Part shown: piece after piece, positions 12,042 to 51,095 of the stretch
How positions within the stretch are numbered: position 1 is the first letter of the stretch
Layout: every line of letters starts with the position of its first letter
DNA from: Eopsaltria australis
Lineage: Eukaryota > Chordata > Aves > Passeriformes > Petroicidae
Reading direction: 5' to 3'
DNA length: 64,000 bases
Assembly (NCBI GenBank): GCA_034509425.1
Contig: JAVTVJ010000541.1
Span: 496,001-560,000 of the forward strand
Notes under the pieces: generated by a model
Database searches by the model: none
What the model was told of the DNA's origin: nothing
Seen by the model: the letters and a program-made list of their open reading frames with translations, nothing else
Program-made: the position numbers and the translations under genes

Positions 12042-12619
12042 TGTACAGGTTTTGGCTGGGATAGAGTTAATTCTCCTCATTGTAGAAGAAAATTGGATTT
12101 GGATTTGTGCTGGAAGCAGTGTTGATAGTTCAGGGATGGTTTAGTTGTTGCTGAGCAGTGCTTGCAACAGAGTGAAGGCCTTTTCTATTCCTCTAACTGT
12201 CCCACCAGGACCATCAGGAGGCTTGGGGTGCATAAAAAGCTGGGAGGGAACAAGGCCAGGACAGCTGATCCCAACTGGCCAAAGGCGTGTTCCATAGCAA
12301 ACTATACCATACTTGGCATATAAACCTGGGGGAAGAAGGAAGAAGCAGGGACATTCCAAGTGATGGTGTTTGTTTTCATAAGTCATGGTTACATGTGATG
12401 GAGCCATGGAGATGGCTCAATACCGGCCTGACAACGGGAAGTAGCGACTGAATTCCTTGTTGTGTTTCGCTTGCGTGCACATGGTATACTTTATCTGTTA
12501 AATTGTCTTAACCCACAAGTTTTCCCACTTTTCCTCCTCCAATTCCTCCATCCCTATGCAGGGAGAATGCATAAGTGGCTGTATTGGGCTCATTTACCAT
12601 CTGGGGTCAAACCATGATT
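12042..12619 (+). mobile_element. Solo LTR of an avian endogenous retrovirus, sense to WDFY4
   Basis: About 580 bp that I recognise as a degenerate copy of an LTR family common in passerine and other bird genomes. It starts near TGTACAGGTTTTGGCTGGG, has a purine-rich middle and a TATA-like element (CATATAAA, 12317-12324). A poly(A)-like region follows near 12495-12510, then the characteristic pyrimidine-rich stretch ending at GGGGTCAAACCATGA. The ends are roughly inverted complements, as LTR termini should be. No internal retroviral coding sequence flanks it, so it is a solo LTR. The target-site duplication was not resolved and the 3' boundary is good to about 5 bp. Family and class are from memory, not from a database search. 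Confidence 0.75.
12317..12324 (+). promoter_or_regulatory. TATA-like element of the solo LTR
   Basis: CATATAAA within the LTR at the place where the family normally carries its TATA box. Whether it is still active is unknown. Confidence 0.4.
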
Positions 12620-13330
12620 ATCCAAAGTTGTCATTTGTCTCAGTTTCATCTCCAGATATTGACAAGAGCAAGTCCATGGTCTTCAGATACTGACACACAT
12701 TCTGGTTCAGTGCAGTTGAAATGCAACTTTTGTTTCCTCAGAACCTTTGACTCTGTCTTATTTTCAAGTGAACTCCCCTGCTTTGAGTTGATCGGGGGTT
12801 TTTTATTTAAGGTTTTAAAAACAAGTCGCATTTTGAAAACAAAAAAGTGGAAAAGATATATTTATTACTTTAAAAAATATTAAAATGACAATCCACTTTT
12901 TAAGAACTGCTTAAGTGCTTTGTACAACAACAGTCCTTGATAGGAAGACTGAGAGACTTCTGTTTTTAAGCCAGAATTTTCTGAATGCTTCAGAAAACTA
13001 TGAGCTTTTGAGAATAAGGCTTCAGAATAGAAGCAGACAGGCTTAATGGTACCTGTCATTAGCACTCTGTAACTCTACAATGGCACGAGACTGGGAGTAC
13101 AGACTGATGGGAAGTGTGGCTCAACTCAGAACATCACTAATCTAATAAATGACACTCTGATTTTTGGAATTATTTGATCAATGATGAAACCTCAACCTTC
13201 TTCTAGTGTTGGTGTTCTCTCATTTGTGCGAGATGAGAGCAGGGGGCACAGGGAGAACAGATGTCAATGTGTTGACTTTCTCTTATTGTTCTGAAGCAGG
13301 CTGTTTCAATCAAATGTTTTTTCCATACAG

Positions 13331-40403
<27,073 letters not shown>

Positions 40404-40745
40404 GAAGAAATAGCCAAGTTTTTATTTTTTCAACCTTTTGGATGGAGAGAAAAATTACACTTCAGAGCATGAGAGAATCAGAAAACCTGGAACCCTCTGA
40501 CTGGGGACTGAATCTCAAAGGAGTTGTTGGACTGACCCTGCAGCCAAGTATAATTTAAATTAGACACTGGACCCCAAAGTTGTGAGAGAAACTGACAGAT
40601 ATGCACATAGACAATGAGATTTTGTAGTATTTGTCTTGGGAAAACTTTTGTATTTAAAATGTTATTTTAGATATTGAATTTGACATAATACATTGTATTT
40701 CACAAATATTATCTAGCAAATAAAACTGCCTTGATTATGCCTAAG
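40404..40745 (+). other. WDFY4: WDFY4 3' UTR
   Basis: About 340 nt of AT-rich sequence from the stop to the expected cleavage point after the AATAAA at 40719-40724. Confidence 0.7.
40719..40724 (+). terminator. WDFY4: WDFY4 poly(A) signal AATAAA
   Basis: A canonical hexamer about 315 nt past the WDFY4 stop, followed by a T/G-containing region. Cleavage is expected near 40735-40750. Confidence 0.7.
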
Positions 40746-42290
40746 AGCAGTGTAGCTTAATAATAACAACATATTGTATTTTTAATATCATGAGATAAAA
40801 AACACTCAGGCTTCAAACAGGTAAGTATGTTGCAGAATTTTTGGCCTTCACTGACATACGGGATTATTAGTATCTCCATTCTTACACTTCCTTCCTCCCA
40901 GAATCTCCATAAAAGTGTATGCATGCCTTTTGAAAAGCTGTTTTGTTTGCAAAGTAAAGGTTGGAATTTCGAGGCCGATGCTGGTGTCTTTATCCAGCCC
41001 CACTGTGAATATGTGTTACGGTGTAATGTTTCCTAATTTATGACTCTTTTTTTTAACAGTAAGACAGGCAAAATATATAGAATAGGTGAGGAGGAAGATC
41101 TGACATGGCTGGTCAACATATTAATTCATTTTCCTTCTTTGCTGTCTTGTTTCTAAACTTGTCCCTGTACTCTCTGGAAGATCAGTATATTAGATATATT
41201 TCAGGATTTACCTCCACAATCACCCTGTATGGTAAAAGTGAGTATTTGTACTAAATGAAGGCTGAGATTATAGTGTAATAAATTCAAGTGCCATTTGTGT
41301 CCCTAGTGGGGATGGAGAAACTGAAAAATCAGCCTCTTTAACATTTTAGCATAATTGGAAAGAGCTAAATTGATAACTCCCTCTCCCTTCTGCTCCTCCT
41401 TGACCTGGTGAAAAGATTGCATATCTTACCTCACATACAGAGGGGCAGAGCAGCGTCCTGGACACACGGACTGGGTCAGAGCAGTGCCACGAAGAACACG
41501 AAGGACATTATGGACATGAAGACTCTTCTGTTCATACCACCAAACACATCCTTGAGCAGACAGATCCCTGTTTCCAGTGCACTGGGACTGGAGAGCACTG
41601 CAGGAGTGAAGCCCCATGTGTGCTGCACTGGATAGCCAGAGATTGAGGAACATGAGGAACTGCTGTATGCCAAAATCTTGGTGCTAGAGACTTGCTAGCA
41701 TCATTTGGAAGAATCTGGAGTAGAAGACAGATTTTTACCAGTCTTCTTTTAATTACATGAGCAACTTTCTTCTTCCTGTAGGACACTGCTAAGCAAATCT
41801 TCCTGTAGCAAACAGCCTCCTTCCCTACAGAGTGCTGAGACATGTCCCCACCCCAACCCTCCATGGTTTGGCCTGACCTCCAAAGTGAGTGAGGTAATTG
41901 CCTGTGGAAAATGCAGTAACTAGATGTAAGCTCATGATGCAGACATACAAGGAAGTCTGCACTATGTCTACACAGATGACCTGCCTGGTCTTCCTTTTTG
42001 ACTTCAAAATGCACGGCTAGATGAGTCAAATATTAATCTTCTGTGCTCAGGGAAACATACACTGAAAACAGGCCAAGACACACCAATATTTTCAAATCAA
42101 AATATGGAGCAAAGATGAACTGTGCCTATCTTTATTTTTCCTGAGGACTGGGGAAAGATCAGTTGTCAATGAAAGTATACTACTTCTTTCCTCTTCCTTC
42201 TGCACATTCGTTAGAAATAAGCTGTGATTTGGATACGTGGACAACAAGACTTGGATTCCTGTCAATTGAAAATACAGCTTTACTGAACCA

Positions 42291-42326
42291 TGATTAAGAA
42301 AAGTGATTAAGAAAGGTGATTAAGAG
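42291..42326. repeat. 13-bp tandem repeat, almost three units
   Basis: TGATTAAGAAAAG, TGATTAAGAAAGG, then TGATTAAGAG. Confidence 0.9.
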
Positions 42327-45300
42327 CTGTGAAAGAAGGTCACTACCTGTGTTTTCATTTACCTGGTAAGCATCTTGAATAGTTTGCAAATTGTCTCCTT
42401 CTTTAGCCTTTTCATGCAGCTTGTCTTTGGCCAGAGCAGATGCTCCCTGTTCTAGAGCTGGCAGTGGCACTCACTTTGCAGCCTGGGCAGCTGCACTAAT
42501 GGCTCCAATACTCTAGACATTAACCTGGCTTTATTTGGTGTAAGAAGAGGCCAGCTGTAGGCTGGCCATGCATGGATTTGACAGGCTCATCTCCTTGTGC
42601 CTAGCATCAGTTCTTTTAAATCTTCAATAGTTCAGCAACATCTGTTTTTGATCAGAGAACAGGTCCAGAATGTGCATGTGTGAATGGAATTCAGCACGTT
42701 AAATGTGTCCCCAAGTCAAGCTTCTCCTCATCTTCAGGGAGCTGTAATTTGGGAGAATATAAAAGGCAGATGAATAGAAGTGGGTTGCAGTTTCATCCTG
42801 GTAAGTTTTTATTAGGAATTATTTGCTGTACAACAATGCTTAGTCGTGAAAATTTTGGGTTCTTCTCTAGCTCCAGAGAATTTTTCCCAAATGACATAAA
42901 TCATGGGAAGAAACACATACTGTAAGTACCAAAAGCATGACTCAGGCTGCAGAGTTTAGCACAAATGTCAGCATGCTGCTGTCCTCAGATTTTCTAGGCC
43001 TGATACAGCCAGTGTGTGTAGAGTGCTACCAGGTCATTTTTATACAGGTATGTCTCTGGGACAGGAATTTTTGCTCAATATTTGTAATAAATGGTTGAAT
43101 GATCACCTGAAACCAACCCTCTTCCAACCAGCTGTTTTAATATTTGTTTTGGTCTCCTGCATATTTGGTAAATTATGAATGTCCATGAAAATGGCCAGGA
43201 TGTTCCATCAGCTCTGGATGTGGAGGTGGCTTTCCCTGATACATAGACAAGTCTTGGGTAAGGTCAGGGGCAGTAGTGGTGTGAGTTGTGAGTATCCTGA
43301 TGTGATACATGCTTGGGATGGAGGGCAGATCTAGAATATGCTAGAAAAATGGCAATTCCACAGCAAATACTTCTAGCACAACTCCATTGTTACTGTAAGT
43401 GGAACAGTGTGAACATGAACAGAGTGTTATAATTATCTCAGAACCAACTTTTGCATGGGGTAAGTAGCTCACGGTGAGAATTATCCTTAAAAAAAATCCA
43501 ATCCCATTAGGATAAGAAATGCAGAAATAAGTTTTAACTCTGCCCTATAGGGAAATGAAGAAATGTGGAACAACCAAACCTTTATGCGACTTTAAAAACC
43601 AGTCTCTTTAAAAACCGTACTCTAATTGAGTACCATAAACCCTAAAATGCCTTAATTACACTTATTTGGTTATCACACAGGCTATCTTGCTTCCTTTTCC
43701 AGCAACAGAAGCCTTATAAGTGTTACACTGGTGTCTGATCTCTAGCATTCTGTGGGCTAGTTAACATGAAGCAATGTTTGCCTGTGCAAAGCCTTTGCAT
43801 CCTCATTAAAAAAAAATTGCTTGAACCTTTTTTGAGGAATCTATGCAAGGCAATCTGTAATTTCCACAGGAAAACTTTCCCTGTGGTTGTCACTATGTGC
43901 TACTCTTCTCAACTCAATATCATTTGCTGCATTATTGGTGTCACTGTTCAGATGTGTGCATGGCAATTACTGAAGTCAGCCAGGCTGATGGGGGGTGTGA
44001 AAGGGTACAGGGTTGTGTAATTCCTGTGGAGAGATGCCAACCCTCTCTATACTTTTTGTCTTACAGTTTGTCATCAGAGCTCTTCCCAAGCATCAGGAGG
44101 CTCATGCAAATTTGCTACATGAAATTTTTTAAAGGGCTCATCCTTATTCCCTGCACTGGGGTTAAACTTCTTATAAATGTGGTACTCAGAACCAGGCAGC
44201 CTTCAGCAGTACATTGGAATATTAGTGACCATGAGTAATATTTGCTGTAGTGAGAACTGAGCAAATGTAGCCCTTTTGGTGGGGACAGTGGTGCCCCTGC
44301 TCAGCACTCACTTAATGTGCTCCATATTCAGGTGTTGCAACTCTATGCATGTGGGGGCTGTTGGTGTAGTGCAGTCACTGGGGCAACATCTGCATGGGAA
44401 CTTCCCCTGTTTCAGGTCAGAAATTGTCTCCTTGTTCAGGCTGGACATGAGGCTTTCAGGACTTTGTTTTCCCCTTGCACAAATATTCTCTGGCCAAGAG
44501 GGACAACAAAAACTTGTGTTCCCATATCTACTTCAGTTTTGGGGGATGCTCTGCTCTCCTGAAGGGAGCACAAGAAGTAAGGAGTGAATACTCAGAGTGC
44601 TCTTTGGCCCCTCCAGTGCTCAGTCCATTCCTTACCATCCCCTGGCTGTGGCATCTCCAGTGGGGAAGTGGTGCTAAGTTCAGTCTCCTTGGCCAACGTC
44701 TATGTCTTTATACTCCTTATTTTACTGACACTGCTGGACTGACCAAAATCAAATGCAGTCAAGGTGCAGTCATTTAAGTTCCCACCTTTGACACACAGTT
44801 GCAGAGTACCAGATCTAGTAAGGAAGTTGCGTGACAGTGGGACCGTGGGTGTTGTAAACAAGGGATTCCAGTAGTTATGGAAATAACCAGAGCTGCTGCC
44901 AGACTATGAGGTTATTTCCTTGGGATGGTAAAATCCTGATTTGGTCCAAAGCCTTTGTCTGCCTGGCAGGCTGGCTTCAGCCAGCATCTGTTGGCTTTTG
45001 TTGTGTAAGGACTCATTTGCCACCTTGTATAGCAGCCTGTGATGCTCATGGGGGAAGCTCTGGGCTCTTCAGAGCCTGATTATGAACTGAATATATACTC
45101 CATATCTGGGCTGTATATTTACAGGCCCTTCTCTGTGCCAGTGCTGGGGCTGTGATAAGTGGGAGGAGGCCCACTAGAAATCTACTGAAGCAGGTCTAAT
45201 TGAACCAAATAGACCAGCTCAGTAGAGTAGAAAATAGTCCTTATATATCTACCCGAGAAGATAATGACCTTTTAAATAACAGAAGCAATTTTACTTCAAT

Positions 45301-45763
45301 ACCCCAATTACTCTGAACTCTCAAATGTCAAAGTGCCAAGCACTTTCAAAATAACTTAATTTAGACATTTATAGCACTTAGACACTGCTAGTTTCTTATC
45401 TAACCTAATTATGGGTTGTACAGGAAATTGCAAAGCATCCCAATTAGTGTTATTTTTTATAGTGATACATAGGAGTGGCCTTTGCCATTTGCTGTAATCA
45501 TGTGCATGGTGATTTACTAATTTTGGCTTTTGTGTTAGTTCCTCTTCTATCCTCTGGTTGCTCTTTGAGAGCAAGCAAGGAGGAAGTAGAGGTGAGCATC
45601 ACTATGTTTGCCTGAGGGATTTGAAGGGCATCTTTTCCTCTGAGAGCAGAGTACAGTTGCAAAGCAGGACATTTAAGATAAAGAGATGCCATGTAGAAAA
45701 TAACAGCTGGCTAGCACAATTGCTGACCTTCCTCTGATCTGAGTACTTAGGCTATGATTCTTG

Positions 45764-46012
45764 ACTTACGCATTGTCCACCTACGTTTAATAATGTCAGA
45801 TCACATCATTGGGGGAAGGAAAACATCGTTTTTAATTAACTGCACATTTGTAAGTATCAAAGCTACCCAATGAAAGACTACAGAGAAGAAAATTTCACTG
45901 AGTATAATATACTTTAGTGTGAGAGATACAGAATAAATGGATTTAGCTCCTTTTAACAGGCACTGCAAGGCCAAATTAAGCCCTGGTCTAACTCTCTTTA
46001 GCTTCAGCCCCA
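45764..46012 (-). repeat. Unnamed interspersed repeat, copy 1 (inverted to copy 2)
   Basis: The reverse complement aligns by eye with 47927-48175 at roughly four fifths identity and almost without gaps. Shared blocks include GAGAGTTAG-CCAGGG, AATTTGGCCTTGCA, GCTAAATCCATTTATT, CAGTGAAATTTTCTTCTC and AGGTGGACA-TGC-TAAG. I cannot name the family. An old transposon or SINE is likely. Confidence 0.7.
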
Positions 46013-47926
46013 CAGGACTAGTTCACAGGAAAGAGATGTGTAAAGCTGCTTAACTGGTTGCCAGAAAAATCCCTTCACAAACAGCGCTGAGCAGTTTCCA
46101 TTCTAGTTCCTATGCACAGCAGGCAGAATCAGAGGTGGAGGAAATGGTGCAGCACCACTGAGCAGTATTCTGTGACTTCTTGTTTCCTTTCATGCTTTCA
46201 GGGGAAGACATGCATCCAGTTACTTTCTGAAAGTGACAGGTGTTGCCCATCCCTGTGTGGTTTTTTGCCCTCTATATTGTATGTGATGTCTTCGTTCTGT
46301 GCTGTGCTCCTCTACCCTCCCCAGTGTCAGGAGAGAGTTTGTCTTAGCAGTCAAAGAAGTTCCTGCAGGCCTCTTCATTCCTGAGGATAATCTGAAGTAT
46401 CAATGGCTGATTTCTCAAGGAAAGATGTGGGGTTGTGGGTAGTTAAGTACTGCTGTTAATTGTGCCCAAGATGATGCCAGCCTGGAACAGGAAGGCAAAA
46501 GCCCCAAAGATGATCTTGTCATGTTACAGCTCTATGTACAAAGCCCTAAAGCACTGCTGTGTTCTCATTCACTTCCTTATGGCAAAATATTGCTACAGAC
46601 AAATAGATAGGATTTTAACAAGGCTTAACTCAAATTAAGTCCATGAGGGAAAGCTTGTGTTTGACCAAACCAGTCCCTTTGCCCTAAGTTTTTCCTTAGC
46701 TGGGACCACAACGCAAGTGAGATTGCCTGGAGCCTCTGTGGCCATGACCTCCTACTTCCCTGGTGTGAGATGCAGGGACAGATCCTCACAGATAGATCAG
46801 GTCTCAGATCCTCACAGCAGGGAAATACAGCTGCAGTCACTGTCCCTGTTCTGTATTAAAATGAAAACCTGAGCAGGTCTCAGCAGGAGGCTCATAAAGG
46901 GCTGCCAGAACATTTCTGATCACAGTGGTCGAAGACTGAAAAGCCCTTTGTGGGGTTTGGAAACAGCCCAGCAATGCTGATGAGGAACAAGAGAGACTCA
47001 ATAGGATGCCAAGACAGGGAGGATTCCTGAAATACCTATTGCTATGCAAGGGTCTTCCATTGACATGCAGTCTTTTGATCTGCCCAACCAAGGCAGTAAA
47101 AGGGAATCAAACCTGCCATGGAACAAAGCACATGGAATGAGTACATTTCACATTAGTGCAGAAAACTCAGATGACCACTTGTTATGCTGTAAAATACAGG
47201 AATTTTATCTTTTACCCTGACAGGTTAGACAGAAGCCAAAAAGGATGTCACCTTGATGTCACTCACCAGAGGTATTTTGGAGAAGCCCTTAAAAAGCAGA
47301 AGTTAACCTAGAAATTAAACTTTAAATGCAATCTTTTCTGGTCTGAGTCCTTCTATGCCAGCAGCACCTGGCCAAACCCTGGCTAAGGACACAAGTTTAT
47401 TGGACTTTTTAATGAAGAGAACCCCACAATTACGTTACAGTTACATTAAAACAAATAATTTGCTTGCAATTGCAGAGATAATGACATGCTGACCACACCT
47501 ACCAATTAGAAAATTGTAATAAAGAGTAATAAAATACCTTTTCCTTGGGCAGCAGAATCAACCCCCACACATCCTGCGACACTAATATGATTTACTCCTA
47601 TTTGCTGATGGAGGATTCTAGTAATAAAATTTAATGTGGAGGAACAAGGTGCATTTAACCAAAGCTGTAAACATATCTAATTCTGTTTAAAGCTATAGGG
47701 TGCAGTACATTAACGTTTAACAATCTGATATTAAATTGGTGTGAAGCTAATGGAGCTGTGTTTGTTAAGATTTCAGCACAAAGCCATGTTCTACCAATGA
47801 CAACAGAAGGAGTAACCAAAACAGTGTGACTCAGCAGACTCCAACTGCTGCTTAATAAGGTACTAAGAGTCTTCATGGGAACTCCTGTCATAAAACAACT
47901 GTGGGCCACCTTCAGCTCTGCTGCTG

Positions 47927-48175
47927 TCCTGCTGAAGCCAGAGAGAGTTAGGCCAGGGATTAATTTGGCCTTGCAAGTCCTCTTAGAAGGTGCTAAATCC
48001 ATTTATTTGGCATTTCTCACACTAAAGCATATTATATTCAGTGAAATTTTCTTCTCAATAGTGTTTCAGTGGGTTGCTTTGACACTTACAGATGAGCAAT
48101 TAATTGCAAGATGATGTTGTTCTTCCCCCTGTGATGTCATCTGATATTATTAAATCTAGGTGGACATTGCATAAG
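47927..48175 (+). repeat. Unnamed interspersed repeat, copy 2 (inverted to copy 1)
   Basis: Partner of 45764-46012 in opposite orientation, with about 1.9 kb between them. Both copies keep an open frame of about 60 codons, but synonymous and non-synonymous changes look equally frequent, so coding is unlikely. Confidence 0.7.
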
Positions 48176-48461
48176 AAAGGATATGGGAAATGTCTGATCG
48201 GGAAGATGGGTGTTCTCCTGAGTAGTATTTCCGGCCTTGCTTCACTCAGCTTGTCTGTTGCCTTTCAGGGTTCTGCTGCCATATGAAGTCAATTCCAAAT
48301 AGAAAACATTTGAAAAGCCCGGAATTTTCTGAAATTCAACTCCAAATACTGTGACTTTCTAAATGCTGTGTAAGAGATAAACACATGTCCTTCAATCCAG
48401 GAAACAATATCCTTCTCTAGGAAGCAATAAATCCTACAGAGACTGAGACAACAAATCTTAC

Positions 48462-48475
48462 AAAAAAAAAAAAAA
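48462..48475. repeat. Poly-A tract
   Basis: A run of 14 A. No retroposed gene could be identified directly to its left. Confidence 0.9.
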
Positions 48476-50350
48476 GGTAATTTATTCAGTTCAATTAACT
48501 ATTATTTTAGGGAATTAGATATCAAACATAAACAAGAGTATAAGGATATTAATACATAAAGAATGGTATTCATTAATATGCTGGGCATAAATATACAGTA
48601 GAGGATTCTTCTGAACAACGGGCACAATGGCCAGTTGTATGCAAAAGGAATGTTTCTAACCAAACCTGAAAGTTTTCACAGCTAAGTGGTCAAATCATTA
48701 ATGTGTTAGGATTTTAAATTCCAAAGTAGCAACTTATAAATTCTCTATTTTTAAGGCCTTTTGAACAGCTGTCTGCATTACAGATGTCCTCTCTGAATAG
48801 TCAGTTAAACTGGGTGTTCCAGAATTGATCGCTGAATGTTGAATCACTCGTTAGCGTTAGCACCAAATCGTTTTGGTCAATGAGTTGATTGCTGTTGTCA
48901 CTGAAAGTCCAACACCTGATCAGAGAACAAGGAAAGATACCATGCCCTTTGGGTGGGTGATTAACTCCTGGGATAATGCAAAGGTGAAACAAACATCTTT
49001 TTTGACAGCTCACAAACTCAAACATTAAAAATGCAAATAATTGCTAGCAAATCTATTGATAAAAGCTGGCCTTAGTTTGGAAAGAACTGTTTTGATGAAG
49101 GACTAGAATTGGAATTAGTACTGTACATAATGGTCAGCCTGATAAGTTTTCTTAAATTCTTTTTTATAGAAGAGATTTTTTATCTAATTTGGAAGTAGGT
49201 GACAGCATTTTATATTTACAGATCCTGGCTAGACAGTAACAGATTATGTGTGCTGCCTAATCTCTACCACTGTTCAAAAGAGTTAAAAAGCAGTCTATGC
49301 AGACTCACTTATTCTGGTGAAACCCTCCAAAAGGCAGTGATGTGCTCTGTCCCTTGGATGCATGTCCCCATCCTTGCATTGTCCCCCCTGTCCTCCTCTC
49401 CTGCACTCCCACACAGTAGCAGGAACAAGGGCATGCATGAGTGTCCGTGTGATGATTCCCAGCTGTGCTCTGAGCCCTGATGAGAAGCTGTTCTAGCCCT
49501 AAAAGGGTGTGAACTGTAAAGGAAGAAGCAGAAGCAGCTTGGACCATCTTAGTTATGACTCCAGAACCCAAGGCCTGCAAATCCTACTCCAAAATCCACA
49601 TTAAAGACTGCTGAATGAGCAGCCTGTCACGGGCCTCCCTCATAGATCTGGAGAAGACTGGGCACATGCCAAATACTGGCTCTCCATGACCTGATGGTGA
49701 CATGAAGAGCCCATGCTTCTACATCTCCATGAACTGCACAGTTACTCAAGGGATAAAGCTTCCCAAGACCAGAAAGATGTTGGGTATTGAACTCTCCCCA
49801 AGCTTTGGGGAAATTTAGACATTGAAGATACATGAGCTTGAAAACATCAGTCCAGCTATTCTTCATGACTGAAATGCCCAGGACGGCACAGAGTAGCTCA
49901 GTTTCCATGAATGTGTATCAAAGGAAAAGAAGGAATGCCTTCTCAGTTATTAAGAGGTAAAGAAAGAGGAATGTTATTTTGTGTCCTCACATGAGGCTCA
50001 TTCCCCTATCTCCTGAGCCCTGGTCTTTCCAAAGAAGTAACTCCATAGTCAGCAGGGCATTGCAGAGTCTGTTCCATACTTAAGGAGAAACTGTGTAATT
50101 TTTTCCCCTAGACCAGCAGCTCATTAGTGCAGGCAACAGGAGGAAACTGCAGGTTTGGAAACACCAAACTAAACAAGACCAAAAGCAGCGTCCTGGTTCT
50201 CTCTGTTTTTTACTCACTACCAAGTTTTTTCTATTCCCAATCAGAATTTTAAAAAATAAAATCCTGGAAGATGTTCCCAAGTTATGAATATTCTTCCTTG
50301 AATCATGGGGGTTTAACTATAAATGTTTCCTTCAGATTATTTTGAAATAT

Positions 50351-50356
50351 TTTATT
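50351..50356 (-). terminator. VSTM4: Second candidate VSTM4 poly(A) signal AATAAA
   Basis: A second canonical hexamer about 90 nt further along. Sequence alone does not show which is used. Confidence 0.3.
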
Positions 50357-50440
50357 TCAAACACCATACTGAAAGTAGCATAAGTTTTTAAAGACAATGT
50401 CATTTAGAAAGGGAATTTGAAAACATAGAGCACAAACCTG

Positions 50441-50446
50441 TTTATT
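50441..50446 (-). terminator. VSTM4: Candidate VSTM4 poly(A) signal AATAAA
   Basis: First canonical hexamer past the VSTM4 stop on the minus strand, about 520 nt downstream. Confidence 0.35.
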
Positions 50447-50969
50447 TCTGGAGAAGGGGAAAAAAACCAGAATAAATAATTTTAGCTTTTCCTTCGCTGT
50501 AGAAAAAAGTCTCAGCTTTACTGGGTTAATACTTTTCTGATGGGACAAAATGGATCAAAGTGGCCACTTTCTTGGTCAGTGGTCTTTTCCTTGAGTAGCA
50601 GGTTGATGGGCATGGATCCTGCTGCTAGTCCTCCTGAGGCTTGCTAAGATACTGATGTTTGCAGCTGGACTCATCATATTAACATTAAAGAAGGAATAAT
50701 GTTTAGTGTTAAAAATGCCCCAGGTGGAATTTCAGTCCATTTCCAGCAGGGGTACAGAACACTACAAAGGGTGTCTCTGGGATGTCACTTGTTGACCAGC
50801 TTTTTCTATGATTACTTTCAACTACATAGTGTTTAAAAGTCTCACAGAAAAATAGAAGTGCATGAATGGAAATAAAAAAATAAGGACATTTGTATGATTT
50901 TTATAAATAAACAGCACAGCAAGAATTAAATAGAACACAGACAAAGGACATTTATACAGGCATGGACTA

Positions 50970-51095
50970 TTACAGCTTGTTCTCCTCAAAGAGTATCTGT
51001 GCGTAGACCGTCATGCTGGGAATGCCTTTGGCTTCCTGAATTGGCTTCATAAGTTCAAGTTCAGCGTATGTTAAATTCTCCTCTGCAATTTTTGG
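50970..51095 (-). CDS. VSTM4: VSTM4 exon v3, C-terminus and stop
   Basis: 126 coding bases on the minus strand after GGTTCTGCTTTGCAG. It encodes PKIAEENLTYAELELMKPIQ and then GIPSMTVYAQILFEENKL with a TAA stop. The frame is closed on both sides by phase. Tyr10 and Tyr31 of this exon sit in LTYAEL and TVYAQI, which fit the ITIM and ITSM consensus respectively. Confidence 0.95.
   Translation of the reverse strand, partial: PKIAEENLTYAELELMKPIQEAKGIPSMTVYAQILFEENKL

Larger units (their letters stand above)
5064..13330. other. WDFY4 intron, right part (between LRRC18 and the first WDFY4 exon)
   Basis: About 8.3 kb of intron. Items seen: a GC-rich patch at 7255-7410, a TATC microsatellite at 9077-9112, a 16-bp tandem duplication at 9839-9870, an unassigned exon-like open segment at 10506-10680, and a sense solo LTR at 12042-12619. 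The upstream leader exon of LRRC18 should also be here or further right, but it is not visible. The remainder shows nothing recognisable. Confidence 0.6.
40746..50350. other. Intergenic spacer between the 3' ends of WDFY4 and VSTM4
   Basis: About 9.6 kb. It holds a 13-bp tandem repeat at 42291-42326, two inverted copies of an unnamed repeat (45764-46012 and 47927-48175) and a poly-A tract at 48462-48475. No protein gene, tRNA or other RNA gene was recognised. Open frames longer than 100 codons here (for example 41532-42029 minus and 43897-44238 plus) show no family motif. Confidence 0.55.
50351..50969 (-). other. VSTM4: VSTM4 3' UTR (extent uncertain)
   Basis: The AT-rich sequence following the VSTM4 stop. 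AATAAA signals on the minus strand lie at 50441-50446 and 50351-50356, giving a 3' UTR of about 0.5-0.6 kb if either is used. A longer UTR reaching further left is possible. Confidence 0.4.

Noticed and set aside
41532..42029. 165-codon minus-strand open frame in the intergenic spacer
   Set aside because: No domain, no poly(A) or splice context, and composition like translated non-coding DNA.
45801..48114. Similar open frames in the two inverted repeat copies as a gene pair
   Set aside because: Codon-by-codon comparison shows as many amino-acid-changing as silent differences, so there is no sign of protein constraint; a repeat family explains it better.
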